Shown: positions 19,533 through 28,297, numbered from the stretch's first letter. The stretch is 64,000 nucleotides of DNA from CALOCY01 sp942491975 (GCA_942491975.1 CALOCY010000004.1:930001-994000); one strand, 5' to 3'. The notes: a model not told the origin generated them from the letters alone. Numbers and translations: made by a program.

Positions 19533-21746
19533 CTATTCAATCGCCTTTTTATTATGAGAATTAACAAACAGGATATCGCCGGGTTTTTCATAACCATCGA
19601 AAACATTACGTCCTTCATGTTTGAGCATCTCCTCTCTAAACCCGATAATGGTAAGGCCTGCATTGGCAGAGTATTCATTGATAATGGCTTTCGGGGCAAC
19701 CTCTTCCTGCTGTATGATGATCTCGATATTTTTTGATGTGATGGGCAACCGGCCGCTAATGACCAACTCCTTCATACGCTGGCGCACCTTATCTTCCTCT
19801 TCAGCTTTACAAATATCGAATATCTTAATGTTTCCTTTTCGCCAGTCGGGATGCCCCAAAATAATGAAGCTCAGTAAAATCATCAGGTTGGCATTCTCCT
19901 CGTCAATGGATTTAATCCATACATGTATCCCGTTTTTATAACGAATAGGGTGGGGGCTGGAAGCCAGGATGCAAACATCAAAATTTCCGGCATTTACCAG
20001 CTTAAAATTGTCAATAATATCGTTGAGTTCGTCCGGCTTATCTTTGTCATACTCAAAAATCACCATATTATTTTCCATCCCGGCAATGCCCGGTATCTGA
20101 ATGGCCTGCGCAATGGCTGTAGTGTTTGAGGGCGAGATAATGGTGTCGATGTAAACATAATTATCGGTATCCACATCTTTAATCAGGCTGGAAAGCTCTT
20201 TTTTTGACTGCTCGTAGGTGTTTTTTGAATAGTAGCCGTCAATATGGTGCAAATAGGTGCCAAAACCGTATTTATAAGAGATCCAATTCAGCAAACGAAA
20301 GGCATTGTAGCGCTCAAACGAATTTTTGGAAATACAGATGGCACTCGGCCGCCATTCGGGGGCAGCGCGGGTACTGTTCTTCTTTTGCAGGTACACCTGA
20401 AGGTTACGGTTCAGTTGAAAAATGGCATTGGCAAAAATAGAAACCAGCCCTTTCCGGTTTTTATGGTATGAATTAATAATGGTGTAAAGCAGTGTCATTA
20501 AAACAATGGCAGCAATGGCATAAACCGTATTGATTTTAAACATTACCCATACGGCTGTGATAAAACCGATAAGCGATAAAATCCATTTTGACTTAAACGA
20601 AGGGCGGTAGGAGGGGGCAGCACCAAAATGGTTGAGAAATGAGATCAGGCACAGTGAACCGTAAGTCACCATGAAAAACATGGAGATGATTTCGGCCACG
20701 GCATTCACATCGCCCATAATCACAAACACCATGGCAATAATACAGGTGATGATCGAAGCATTGGCAGGCTCGTTATCTTTTTTGCGGTCTTTGGCCAGCC
20801 AGTGGTTAATGCCGGACAACGGAAAAGAGCGGTCTGTTGCTAGTGCCTGCAATGTCCGTGGGGCTACCATTACCGAACCCAGTGCCGATGAAATGGTCGA
20901 TGCTGCCAACCCGATGGGGATCACAAATACGCCCCATTTGGCAATATTGCTCATCACAAACTGATTATTGGTTAAATCACCAGGCGTGGCGGATAATGCC
21001 AGTTTGTAAGCAATGAAAAAATAGATGACCATGCCGATAAATGTGGCGGCTATGGTGCCCCGTGGAATCGATTTTCCGGGGTTTTTCAGGTCGCCCGAAA
21101 GCCCGACACCTGCAGTCATGCCCGTAAAAGCCGGAAAGATAATGGCAAACACCACAAAAAAACTGTTCATATTCCGAAACTCGGCACTGCCCAGGTTAAA
21201 ACCCGACTGGCCGGCATAGGCGGTGGTGCCCATAAAAAACAAGACAAGGGCAACGGCCAAAATGGCCACTACAAAATACAACGCTTTGACCCCCATGTTG
21301 GCCCCTTTGCGGAGGATAAGCATGGAAAGCAGCAGCATTATGGGAATGCTGATTACCTGTCGGGGTAAAAATATACCGTGGGCATCGTTCATGTAATTGA
21401 AGAAAAACTCGAATGCTTCGGTAAAGGCAATCACGTAAAAAGCCACGCTAATGGCCTGCGACATAAACAGGGCTATACCGATGGTAGCACCGATGTTTAA
21501 GCCAAACGATCGGGAGATAATAAAATACTCACCACCGCCTTCCACCCGTTTGTTGGTGGCAATCTCAGATATGGCCAGGGCGGTAGGCACGGTAACCATG
21601 TGCCCCAACAGGATAATCAATACTACACCCCAAAACCCTACGGTACCCACGGCATAGCCAAAGCGTAGAAACAGTATGGCTCCCAATATGGTGGAGATGG
21701 CGGTAAAGAATACCGGTGCTGTGCCAAATTTTTTTGTTGATCGCAT
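19533..21746 (-). CDS. SLC12-like (cation-chloride cotransporter/amino acid permease) transporter
   Basis: The protein has 737 residues. The N-terminal ~430 residues form about twelve hydrophobic helices of the APC/LeuT fold, opening with GTAPVFFTAISTILGAILFLRFG, shown here in its usual SLC12 form (helix 1 break, then FLRFGYAVG). The C-terminal ~300 residues are soluble and resemble the cytosolic regulatory domain of cation-chloride cotransporters, including HPDWRKGNIKIFDIC. The transported substrate (ions or amino acids) cannot be decided from sequence. The gene is preceded by one of the palindromes (21841) and the end of a lipoprotein gene. Confidence 0.8.
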   Translation of the reverse strand: MRSTKKFGTAPVFFTAISTILGAILFLRFGYAVGTVGFWGVVLIILLGHMVTVPTALAISEIATNKRVEGGGEYFIISRSFGLNIGATIGIALFMSQAISVAFYVIAFTEAFEFFFNYMNDAHGIFLPRQVISIPIMLLLSMLILRKGANMGVKALYFVVAILAVALVLFFMGTTAYAGQSGFNLGSAEFRNMNSFFVVFAIIFPAFTGMTAGVGLSGDLKNPGKSIPRGTIAATFIGMVIYFFIAYKLALSATPGDLTNNQFVMSNIAKWGVFVIPIGLAASTISSALGSVMVAPRTLQALATDRSFPLSGINHWLAKDRKKDNEPANASIITCIIAMVFVIMGDVNAVAEIISMFFMVTYGSLCLISFLNHFGAAPSYRPSFKSKWILSLIGFITAVWVMFKINTVYAIAAIVLMTLLYTIINSYHKNRKGLVSIFANAIFQLNRNLQVYLQKKNSTRAAPEWRPSAICISKNSFERYNAFRLLNWISYKYGFGTYLHHIDGYYSKNTYEQSKKELSSLIKDVDTDNYVYIDTIISPSNTTAIAQAIQIPGIAGMENNMVIFEYDKDKPDELNDIIDNFKLVNAGNFDVCILASSPHPIRYKNGIHVWIKSIDEENANLMILLSFIILGHPDWRKGNIKIFDICKAEEEDKVRQRMKELVISGRLPITSKNIEIIIQQEEVAPKAIINEYSANAGLTIIGFREEMLKHEGRNVFDGYEKPGDILFVNSHNKKAIE

Positions 21747-21840
21747 TTTTTAATAAAATTTGAGACCGTTAAATTTACCACAATTATTCCATTTTTAACC
21801 CAAACAAAATACCGATTATCAAACAAAAGATGAAGCTCAT

Positions 21841-21870
21841 CTTTTCCAAAGTTTTAAACTTTGGAAAAAG
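21841..21870. repeat. Palindrome, copy 2 of 4
   Basis: CTTTTCCAAAGTTTTAAACT continues TTGGAAAAAG to give a 13-bp stem of the same design as the element at 8030. It lies between the lipoprotein gene stop and the transporter start, both on the minus strand. Confidence 0.75.
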
Positions 21871-21934
21871 TGTCAAAATAATAACAGGCGATCAAAATGA
21901 CCGCCTGCTATTATCTGTTTTCAAGCTGTAGGGC

Positions 21935-22468
21935 CTATTTCTCCAGGACTTTTTTACCTTCCATAAAAAACCGGGAGATATAGCCTTTCTCTGTCTCGGC
22001 AAGCTGTTTGCGGTAGTCGTTAACTTGCGACATAACGTCAACATCCTCATGGTCTCCATCGGCTTTTTCATGGCCATCGAGATGTCTCTTCTCCACATTG
22101 GCTTCCACTTCAGTTTTAATCTCTTCTTCCCACTCGTCCAGGTAAGCTTTATCAATACGGGTCTCTTTCAATATCCCTTTAACTTTCAGTTCGGTGCCCA
22201 CCTGATCCTGGGTAAAAGGACTCATCCCTTCTCCCATCTCTACCCGTAGGCTGTTATCTTCGTCCAATCCCATAAGGAAGCAACGCTCTCCCCCGTGTTG
22301 GCAAACATGCGTGACCGTACCGGTCACCACAATTTCCTGATCTGCAAGGTTCCCGCCTTGTACATACACCTCATCTACGGTGAGTACAGCAACTTCTTTC
22401 TGTTTCTTCTTTTGTCCGCATGACACAAACAAAACAGCTAATACAGCTAATGCAACGAGTTTTTTCAT
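21935..22468 (-). CDS. Lipoprotein with OB-fold-like domain, unknown function
   Basis: This is a 177-residue predicted lipoprotein with a lipobox ending at Cys17 (LFVSCGQ) and a lysine-rich linker. Residues ~35-110 (EIVVTGTVTHVCQHGGERCF and onward to KVKGILKETRID) resemble a tRNA_anti-like OB fold with a pair of cysteines, CQHGGERC. A His/Asp/Glu-rich stretch (HLDGHEKADGDHEDVD) follows and might bind metal. It sits 199 bases downstream of a PepSY-type protein and near a Cu/Zn permease on the same strand. A link to metal homeostasis is an inference from context. Confidence 0.7.
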   Translation of the reverse strand: MKKLVALAVLAVLFVSCGQKKKQKEVAVLTVDEVYVQGGNLADQEIVVTGTVTHVCQHGGERCFLMGLDEDNSLRVEMGEGMSPFTQDQVGTELKVKGILKETRIDKAYLDEWEEEIKTEVEANVEKRHLDGHEKADGDHEDVDVMSQVNDYRKQLAETEKGYISRFFMEGKKVLEK

Positions 22469-22667
22469 CTGATTTTATTTTTAGTTAGTTGAGTAATTTG
22501 TATTTTTTTAATGTCTGATTGTCTGAAAACCTAACAGTCTGTTTTGTTTAAAGATAGTGCCAAAATTGCAAAGATTCAATAGTTTGTGATGTGAAAAATG
22601 AAATCACCATTCACCAATCAAAAATCAATTTTATCTGTAAATCTAACAATCTAATAGACTGTTGATC

Positions 22668-23225
22668 TTAAAATACCCATATCAAAAACGATAATGGCAC
22701 CAGGATACCGGCTAAGGTCAACCACAATCCCCTCCGGGTAATGCCGTTTTTCCCTTTTAGGATAAATAGCCCGGTAAGGGTAACCACAAAAAGCAGTGCA
22801 GCAAATGTGTCGGAAAACCATATCCACAAACTATTTTTCCCGTAATGGAGGGTGTTAACCTGAAAAAAGAGCGGGCGTTTTCTGATGGTTTCAAGCCATC
22901 CTTCGCCTGTGTCCGGTGAAAACTCAACAGTACCCCCTTTAACAAATACCTTAATAGTATTGCGTGATGTGTTGATGTGTTTACGATAGTCAAGTGATGG
23001 GGCAATCTTTGCAAGCTCATCCACAATCGCTTCTTTGCTATATGGGGCATCTCCTTCGGGTTGCAACGTCACATTTTTTTCGGTGATGATGTAACTGGGA
23101 TCCCAATCGTTTCTATGGTTCAGTGCAATACCCGACAGGGCATACACCAATGTCAGCCCGGCAATGAGGTAGCCCAAATCGCGGTGGGTTACCCGCCATA
23201 ATTTACGAAAATTAAATTTTGCCAT
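22668..23225 (-). CDS. PepSY-associated TM helix protein
   Basis: The 185-residue inner-membrane protein opens with KLWRVTHRDLGYLIAGLTLV and GIALNHRNDWDPSY, the hallmark of PepSY-associated TM proteins. Three helices are predicted: residues ~15-33, ~135-155 and ~163-183. A periplasmic segment lies between the first and second. Relatives are often found with iron or copper uptake and reductase genes. Here it lies on the same strand as the HMA-permease upstream and the OB-fold lipoprotein downstream. It is separated from the permease by the composite repeat at 23349-23732, so cotranscription with the permease is uncertain. Confidence 0.8.
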   Translation of the reverse strand: MAKFNFRKLWRVTHRDLGYLIAGLTLVYALSGIALNHRNDWDPSYIITEKNVTLQPEGDAPYSKEAIVDELAKIAPSLDYRKHINTSRNTIKVFVKGGTVEFSPDTGEGWLETIRKRPLFFQVNTLHYGKNSLWIWFSDTFAALLFVVTLTGLFILKGKNGITRRGLWLTLAGILVPLSFLIWVF

Positions 23226-23348
23226 AATTTACTATTGTTTGATGATGCGAATATAGCAAAACATGGCGTGCCCTGCTGTTAAGGAAGACAAAATAAGCTG
23301 TTAATGCGATGTTAAATCAATTTGAAAATTAAATGCGCTAATAGGCAA

Positions 23349-23732
23349 AGTTTAATCTCTTTAGGTTAAATTCTCCGCCCTTTGGGGCGAAAAATATAAA
23401 TAATCCATCATGATACCTCGCTACTTACGGCGGGGAGATTCATTAGTACTAGCCTGTGTTCGACTTAAGATTTTTTTCTAATATATCTGATAGTAAGTAT
23501 TTTAAATAAAATACTTTGTTCGTGAGTTGCCAAAATTGCGTGATGCGGGCTAATTAATTACATTGAAAATATAAAAAGCTTTATTTTGGCTTGATTTTTC
23601 TTTGCTTCCTTTCTTTTCATTCAAGGAAAAGAAAGGAAGTGGGGTTTGGGGCAAAGCCCCATTTATACAGGCAACCACTGATAAACTACCTCGCAGCAGA
23701 GCTGCGGGGAATTAATCTTGAGAGATTAAACT
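23349..23732. repeat. Composite intergenic element with ~29-bp terminal inverted repeats
   Basis: The outer ends match as inverted repeats: AGTTTAATCTCT then TTAGGTTAAATTCTCCGC on the left, and the reverse complement of 23704-23732 (AGTTTAATCTCT then CAAGATTAATTCCCCGC) on the right. Inside are a perfect 14-bp inverted repeat, CTTCCTTTCTTTTC / GAAAAGAAAGGAAG (23605-23639), a GGGGCAAAGCCCC palindrome (23648-23660) and CGCAGC-AGA-GCTGCG (23692-23706). It has no open frame of note. The right end abuts the stop codon of the permease. It looks like a MITE-type or nested palindromic element. It accounts for nearly all of the gap between 23226 and 23730. Confidence 0.7.
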
Positions 23733-25020
23733 ATTCAACTACCTTATAACCTAATGAAATTATAACAGCTTTGATCTTTTCAGGATCAACAGTTCCGGTA
23801 ACGGTAATCGCCCCTTTGGTCAGGTTGATTTCAATATGCCCAACACCGTCAAGTTGTGCGATATTTTTTTCGACATTGGCTTTGCAATGGTTGCAGGTCA
23901 TCCCTTCTACCCGGAATGTTTGTGTTGATGATGATTCTTGTATGGTGTTATTTCTGGTTCTGTATTTGAGATACATCGCAAAGGCTGTGAGTGCAATGAT
24001 TACCACTGCAGAACCTGTGGTCAGCCACTCGGGAAGGGCAGAATGGGTGTGCCCTGCATCGAAAAGGATGTGGCGCATCAGCCACTCTTGCGGAATAAAC
24101 GCATTCACAAGTGTCCCAAACAGCAGTGCCCCGCCAACAATAGATACAAGGTAAGCAATCAACGATTTACGTCCCATTGTTTTGCCAATAACCGTAATGG
24201 TGGCAATATTGGTGGCAGGCCCTGCCATCAGAAAAACGATAGCCGCACCGGGAGAGACCCCCTTAAGCAGGAGCACTGCGGCAATGGGGATAGAACCGGT
24301 GGCACAGATGTACAAGGGAACAGAGGAAGCCAGTACGATAAGCATCTCAACCATTCCGCCACTGGTATACTTTTCGAAAAAACCAACAGGCAACACCACC
24401 GATATAAGTGCCGCCAGCATCAACCCGACAATAAGGTATTTTCCAATATCCTGCAACATCTCAACAAACCCGTAATGCAGCAGTTGGTACAATTTACTTT
24501 TGGGCGGGGACGCACTGGCTTCGCAACAGCAACTCTCTTCGCTGCAATTGGGGTTATCATGATTCTCAGGGGCAATTTTAAACAGAGGGGCTGTATCGGT
24601 TGCTTTTTTTTCGGTGATATTGGTAAGTATACCGCCTAAAATACCTGTAAAAAATGCAATAACCGGGCGGATTACGGCAAAAGGCCATCCCATAAGGGAA
24701 TAAGTGGCCATGATGGAATCGACGCCTGTTTGCGGGGTGGAAATCAGAAAGGAATTAGTAGCCCCCCGCGATGCCCCGTTACGAAAAAATGAGATGCCGG
24801 TAGGGATTACACCACACGAACACAATGGCATGGGTATTCCCAGCAGCGATGCATTAAGCGTGCTCCTGAAGCTCTTTTTTCCCAGGTATCGGTCAATCTG
24901 TTTTTGAGGGAACCAGACCTTTAGTATCCCGGCAAACAGAAACCCCAAAATAAGCCAGGGGGCCATTTCAGCCGTAAGCTCCCATAACGCTGTAAAATAT
25001 TCCACTATCCGGTCTTGCAT
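23731..25020 (-). CDS. Cu/Zn-efflux-type permease (SO_0444 family) with C-terminal HMA domain
   Basis: The 429-residue membrane protein has two groups of about four helices with conserved GIPMPLCSCGVIPTG and AGPATNIATITVIGK motifs, typical of the two-half permease family PF03773. A cysteine-rich loop, NCSEESCCCEAS, lies near residues 158-170. A heavy-metal-associated domain (residues ~365-429) carries the metal-binding GMTCNHCKANVE motif. The likely role is export or sequestration of Cu or Zn, with the HMA domain delivering or sensing metal. The gene starts at the ATG at 25020, with TATTTTTG on the minus strand about 26 bases upstream as a possible -7 box. It is not obviously linked to the rubrerythrin operon upstream, which ends in a hairpin. 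Confidence 0.85.
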   Translation of the reverse strand: MQDRIVEYFTALWELTAEMAPWLILGFLFAGILKVWFPQKQIDRYLGKKSFRSTLNASLLGIPMPLCSCGVIPTGISFFRNGASRGATNSFLISTPQTGVDSIMATYSLMGWPFAVIRPVIAFFTGILGGILTNITEKKATDTAPLFKIAPENHDNPNCSEESCCCEASASPPKSKLYQLLHYGFVEMLQDIGKYLIVGLMLAALISVVLPVGFFEKYTSGGMVEMLIVLASSVPLYICATGSIPIAAVLLLKGVSPGAAIVFLMAGPATNIATITVIGKTMGRKSLIAYLVSIVGGALLFGTLVNAFIPQEWLMRHILFDAGHTHSALPEWLTTGSAVVIIALTAFAMYLKYRTRNNTIQESSSTQTFRVEGMTCNHCKANVEKNIAQLDGVGHIEINLTKGAITVTGTVDPEKIKAVIISLGYKVVE

Positions 25021-25124
25021 TATTTCCGATTATTGGTGTCCTGCACAAAAATAACAACTGATAGGCAGGGATTGTTATAAGTCATATAATTATCTATATA
25101 GTTAGAAGTGTTAATAAATAAAGC

Positions 25125-25150
25125 AGCATCTCCTCCTGGAAGGAAATGCT
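25125..25150 (-). terminator. Terminator after the rubrerythrin gene
   Basis: On the minus strand AGCATTTCCTTCC / AGGAGGAGATGCT forms a hairpin followed by GCTTTATTTATT. A second small hairpin (GATGTC-ACAA-GACATC) lies between it and the stop codon. Confidence 0.6.
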
Positions 25151-25191
25151 GTTAGAATATTGTGAGGATGTCACAAGACATCTTTTTGTCC

Positions 25192-25767
25192 TTAATAATT
25201 ACTCTCCTGAATTTCGAAATAAGCTTGCGGGTGCTGGCAGGCCGGACAGTTTTGTAATGCTTTTTCCGATTCGTGCAAAAATCCGCAATTGCGGCACTTC
25301 CATACTACTTTGCCGTCCTTTTTGAATACCTTGCCCTCTTCCAGGTTTTGGTACAGCTTCCGGTAACGCTCTTCGTGCGCCTTCTCAACTTTGGCAATCA
25401 GTTTAAATGCCGAAGCCACATCTTTAAACCCTTCCTCTTCGGCTGTTTTGGCAAACTCGGGATAAAGTTCTGTCCACTCTTCGTTTTCGCCGTCAGCCGA
25501 TGCTTTAAGGTTTTCCAATGTTGTGCCTATTTTTCCGGCCGGGTAAGTGGCTGTTATCTCCACCATGTTACCTTCCAGAAATTTGAAGAATCGCTTGGCA
25601 TGTGCTTTTTCGTTGATGGCAGTCTCTTCAAAAATGGCTGCAATCTGTTCCAGTCCCTCTTTTTTGGCCTGTTTGGCAAAATATTCGTAACGCATTTTGG
25701 CCTGTGATTCGCCGGCAAAAGCCTTCAGTAAATTTTGTTCCGTTTTGGTTCCTTTTAAACTTGTCAT
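25192..25767 (-). CDS. Rubrerythrin
   Basis: The 191-residue non-haem iron protein has an N-terminal four-helix ferritin-like domain with the di-iron ligands in LLKAFAGESQAKMRYEYFA, FEETAINEKAHAKRF and the later VEKAHEERY. A C-terminal rubredoxin domain has CRNCG and CPAC. It reduces hydrogen peroxide with electrons from rubredoxin-type donors and protects against oxidative stress in anaerobes. It lies 27 bases downstream of a flavin-reductase/rubredoxin gene on the same strand, so the two are very likely an operon in which the upstream product is the electron donor. Confidence 0.95.
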   Translation of the reverse strand: MTSLKGTKTEQNLLKAFAGESQAKMRYEYFAKQAKKEGLEQIAAIFEETAINEKAHAKRFFKFLEGNMVEITATYPAGKIGTTLENLKASADGENEEWTELYPEFAKTAEEEGFKDVASAFKLIAKVEKAHEERYRKLYQNLEEGKVFKKDGKVVWKCRNCGFLHESEKALQNCPACQHPQAYFEIQESNY

Positions 25768-25794
25768 AATCTTCGCTTTATGTGAGTTGTCAAA

Positions 25795-26496
25795 TCAGAT
25801 TTCTTCAAAAAGTTCTTTGTTTGCTTTACAGATCGGGCATATCCAATCGGCAGGAAGCTCTTCGAAAGCCGTGCCTTCTGCAATACCATGTACTGCATCA
25901 CCTTTTTCAGCGTCGTAAATATAACCACAAACAATGCATTTATGCCGTTTTGAACCGGTTTTTTTAGCGGTTTTGCGTTCCAATTTTGATTTATCAATGT
26001 AGGTTGGTGCGTTTTTGGGTGCCATCCCCTTAATCACATTCCTGTAATAATCATACGTCAGGGGTATCCCTTCGGGGTTGATGAGCTCGCCGGAGACAAT
26101 TTCTCCGATGAACAGCAGGTGTGAACCAACATCCACACTTTTTACAACCCTGCATTCAAAGTATGCAATACTGTTTTCGAGGACAACAGGTACACCTGTT
26201 TTCCCCGTTTTATAGTGAACCGATTCAAACTTATTGGCCGTTTTCCCGCTTGTATACCCAAAAAGTCCGATTAGCTCAGACGATACTGTTTGCTCCAGCA
26301 CCGATATGGAAAAAGCGTTGCTCTCCTGAATAATGTGTGATGAATAATTCTCTTTGCTACAACTGATGGCTACCTGGGCAGGCTCTGCCGTTACCTGAAA
26401 AACAGTATTCCCAATATAGCCGTTCATTTTTGTCCCGCTCTTTGAGCTGATGATATACAGGCCGTAAGAGATTTTGAAAAAAGCTTCAATATTCAT
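25795..26496 (-). CDS. Flavin reductase-rubredoxin fusion (high-molecular-weight rubredoxin)
   Basis: The 233-residue protein has an N-terminal FMN-binding flavin-reductase-like domain (residues 1-~165; KISYGLYIISS, SKENYSSHIIQESNAFSISV). A lysine-rich linker joins it to a C-terminal rubredoxin domain (~183-233) with CIVCGYIY and CPICKANKELFEE, the four iron-binding cysteines. Such fusions pass electrons from NAD(P)H to rubrerythrin or flavodiiron proteins. The tight spacing to the rubrerythrin gene supports a shared peroxide-reduction pathway. Confidence 0.9.
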   Translation of the reverse strand: MNIEAFFKISYGLYIISSKSGTKMNGYIGNTVFQVTAEPAQVAISCSKENYSSHIIQESNAFSISVLEQTVSSELIGLFGYTSGKTANKFESVHYKTGKTGVPVVLENSIAYFECRVVKSVDVGSHLLFIGEIVSGELINPEGIPLTYDYYRNVIKGMAPKNAPTYIDKSKLERKTAKKTGSKRHKCIVCGYIYDAEKGDAVHGIAEGTAFEELPADWICPICKANKELFEEI

Positions 26497-26677
26497 TGTT
26501 GTGGATTTAGTTCAGTTGGTGTTATTTAGGTACTAACGGTATTGCATTTGAAAGGTTACGTGTTGTGTAATATGCATATGACATGATTTTTTTTTGTAAC
26601 TTACTTGTCTAAGTAGCTCATATTATTCTGTTTAGTTAATGGTTCAAATATTTACGGATTAATTAAAAGGTATGGTT

Positions 26678-27199
26678 ATGAAGAAATTTAGTGTAATAAT
26701 AGTGGGAGTGCTCTTTAGCACAATGTTATCAGCACAGGTTTTTAATACCGGGGAAACCCTTAAACCCAAAACATTTAGTCTGGGGATAGAACCTGCGTAT
26801 TATCTGGACGATTTTAAGTTGTTCCTTCACGGAAGCTATGGAATAAAAAAAGGAATTGATGTTTCGATGAAACTGGGGCTTGGTGGAGAGACTTATTTTG
26901 GTGCCGATGTGGAATGGGCTTTGGCCCCCCGTATTTCATTGGCAACAGGGGCACATGTTTTAGGCGATTTTGGACTTGACGGGACTATTCTCTTTTCACT
27001 GCCCGTTCGAAAAGATGCCCGGGTCTTTACCGGTGTCGACATGGATATTGTATTTGCCGATGAAGTCGTTGTCCCGGTGTGGATACCACTGGGTGTTGAG
27101 TTGGGCATAAAAAACAACATGTCCTTTATTTTAGAAGGGGAAATCCCGATAATTGATGCAGATCCGATATTGGGGGGAGGGGTGGTATTCTATTTTTAA
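26678..27199 (+). CDS. Small outer-membrane beta-barrel-like protein
   Basis: The protein is about 173 residues with a signal peptide (MKKFSVIIVGVLFSTMLSAQ) and strands alternating hydrophobic and polar residues, ending in the aromatic ILGGGVVFYF, typical of a beta-barrel end. An ATG two codons earlier (26672) is possible, but AAAAGG is better spaced for the ATG at 26678. I do not recognise a specific family. Length suggests an eight-strand barrel. It is monocistronic and ends at the bidirectional hairpin before the tRNA. Confidence 0.65.
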   Translation: MKKFSVIIVGVLFSTMLSAQVFNTGETLKPKTFSLGIEPAYYLDDFKLFLHGSYGIKKGIDVSMKLGLGGETYFGADVEWALAPRISLATGAHVLGDFGLDGTILFSLPVRKDARVFTGVDMDIVFADEVVVPVWIPLGVELGIKNNMSFILEGEIPIIDADPILGGGVVFYF

Positions 27200-27221
27200 G
27201 GAGAGTGATCGTTGAGTGATA

Positions 27222-27260
27222 AAAAACAGCCGGTTCTTTTTTTAAGAACCGGCTGTTTTT
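27222..27260. terminator. Bidirectional terminator between the OM protein and tRNA-Arg
   Basis: AAAAACAGCCGGTTCTT and AAGAACCGGCTGTTTTT form a long stem with A-tract and T-tract ends, so it can end transcription from both sides. Confidence 0.9.
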
Positions 27261-27266
27261 ACTTTG

Positions 27267-27340
27267 TGAACCCGAAGGGACTCGAACCCCTAACCTCCTG
27301 ATCCGTAGTCAGGTGCTCTATCCAATTAAGCTACGGGTCC
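27267..27340 (-). tRNA. tRNA-Arg (anticodon ACG)
   Basis: The minus strand folds as a cloverleaf. The acceptor GGACCCG pairs with CGGGTTC (one G-T pair) and the discriminator is A. The anticodon arm is CCTGA-CTACGGA-TCAGG, so the anticodon is ACG, decoding CGN arginine codons after A34 deamination. The T loop GGTTCGAGTCC is canonical. CCA is not encoded. Confidence 0.96.
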
Positions 27341-27356
27341 GGTTTTTAAAGTGCTG

Positions 27357-27386
27357 CAAAGATAAGTAGTTTTTGTGGTTTTGCAA
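27357..27386 (-). promoter_or_regulatory. tRNA-Arg promoter
   Basis: On the minus strand TTG, a 19-base spacer and TATCTTTG match the Bacteroidota sigma-70 consensus (TTTG-N19-TAnnTTTG). The box ends about 16 bases before the tRNA 5' end. Confidence 0.75.
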
Positions 27387-27487
27387 TAGTTTCAGAAAGA
27401 ATATTATTCAAAAAAACATTAGTGGTTATTACTGTATTATTCTTAATTTTAAAAAATCATTTTTACATTTTTTAAATTTATAAAACG

Positions 27488-28174
27488 ATGAAATTTAAAT
27501 TAGTTACTCTGCTATTTGTTTTAATGGGGATGGGTACGTATGCTCAAACTGTAATTAATAGTGACTTTGCCAAGTTGTATGATGAGTTTCGATTAAAGAA
27601 AACAATGTTCGACATAGGCAATAATACCCTGAATAATATTAAAGGTAGTCCATATATGGATGATGAATTTAAAGAAGGAGAAGTGGTAACAATTCACAAT
27701 AAAACAATGAAGGGGTTACTTTTAAGATATAACATTTACAATGATGTGATGGAAATAAAAGTTGAGGATAAAGAATATAATATTCCGGCAGAAAATTTAG
27801 TAGAACGGGTTATTATTGATGGGAGGAGCTATGACTATCTTATTTTTAACAAAGGGGGCAGTTCAATACAAGGATATTTAGAATTGTTGTATAACGAAAA
27901 ATTAAAACTGTATTGTAAGCATGGATCTTTTTTTAAAGAACCAGAAGATCCAAAACCTTTTTGTGATCCAAAGCCAGGAGAGTTTGAAAGAAAGTCCCTT
28001 TTATTTTTGTTAAAAAAGGACGAAAGGATATCAGCATTTAAAAATAAAAAGGAGTTTTTTGAAATGTTTCCAAAGCATGAAAAAGAGTTAAAGAATTTTA
28101 TTAAGAAGCATAAAACAAAGTTTAACAAGTGTGATGATCTGATTAAATTAGTAGAGTATTGCGATTCGCTGTAA
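27488..28174 (+). CDS. Secreted protein of unknown function
   Basis: The 228-residue protein has a signal peptide (MKFKLVTLLFVLMGMGTYAQ). The mature part is lysine-rich and charged, with a central beta-rich region (GLLLRYNIYNDVMEIKVED) and a helical C-terminus (residues ~160-228) containing two late cysteines (KCDD, EYCDS). I do not recognise a domain. It has lower GC than its neighbours and stands alone between the tRNA and the sigma-factor cluster, with a terminator after it. Confidence 0.7.
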   Translation: MKFKLVTLLFVLMGMGTYAQTVINSDFAKLYDEFRLKKTMFDIGNNTLNNIKGSPYMDDEFKEGEVVTIHNKTMKGLLLRYNIYNDVMEIKVEDKEYNIPAENLVERVIIDGRSYDYLIFNKGGSSIQGYLELLYNEKLKLYCKHGSFFKEPEDPKPFCDPKPGEFERKSLLFLLKKDERISAFKNKKEFFEMFPKHEKELKNFIKKHKTKFNKCDDLIKLVEYCDSL

Positions 28175-28196
28175 AACAGTTTTTTTAGTTTCTGGG

Positions 28197-28240
28197 CTGG
28201 GTTTTGACAAATTTTATTGTTGTTAAAACCCAGTTTTTTA
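28197..28240 (+). terminator. Terminator of the secreted unknown protein
   Basis: CTGGGTTTT and AAAACCCAG form a stem followed by TTTTTTATTTT. Confidence 0.8.
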
Positions 28241-28249
28241 TTTTAGCAT

Positions 28250-28274
28250 GCAACAACTGAATAAGATTCGCGTC
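28250..28274 (+). promoter_or_regulatory. Possible ECF-type promoter (GCAAC-N16-CGTC)
   Basis: GCAAC at 28250-28254 and CGTC at 28271-28274 are separated by 16 bases, the general layout of ECF sigma promoters (AAC at -35, CGT at -10). It lies 24 bases before the ECF sigma gene start and may mark autoregulation. A 12-bp palindrome, CAAAACGTTTTG (28289-28300), overlaps the start codon. Confidence 0.4.
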
Positions 28275-28297
28275 ATTTAAACAGAAAACAAAACGTT

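Noticed and set aside
23938..24639. A 233-codon open frame on the plus strand opposite the HMA-permease
   Set aside because: It is fully antisense to a gene with clear family motifs, and its composition (Asn/His/Arg-rich) is that of a shadow frame.
27267..27340. tRNA-Arg as an attachment site of an integrated island
   Set aside because: No integrase or repeated tRNA end is visible on either side.
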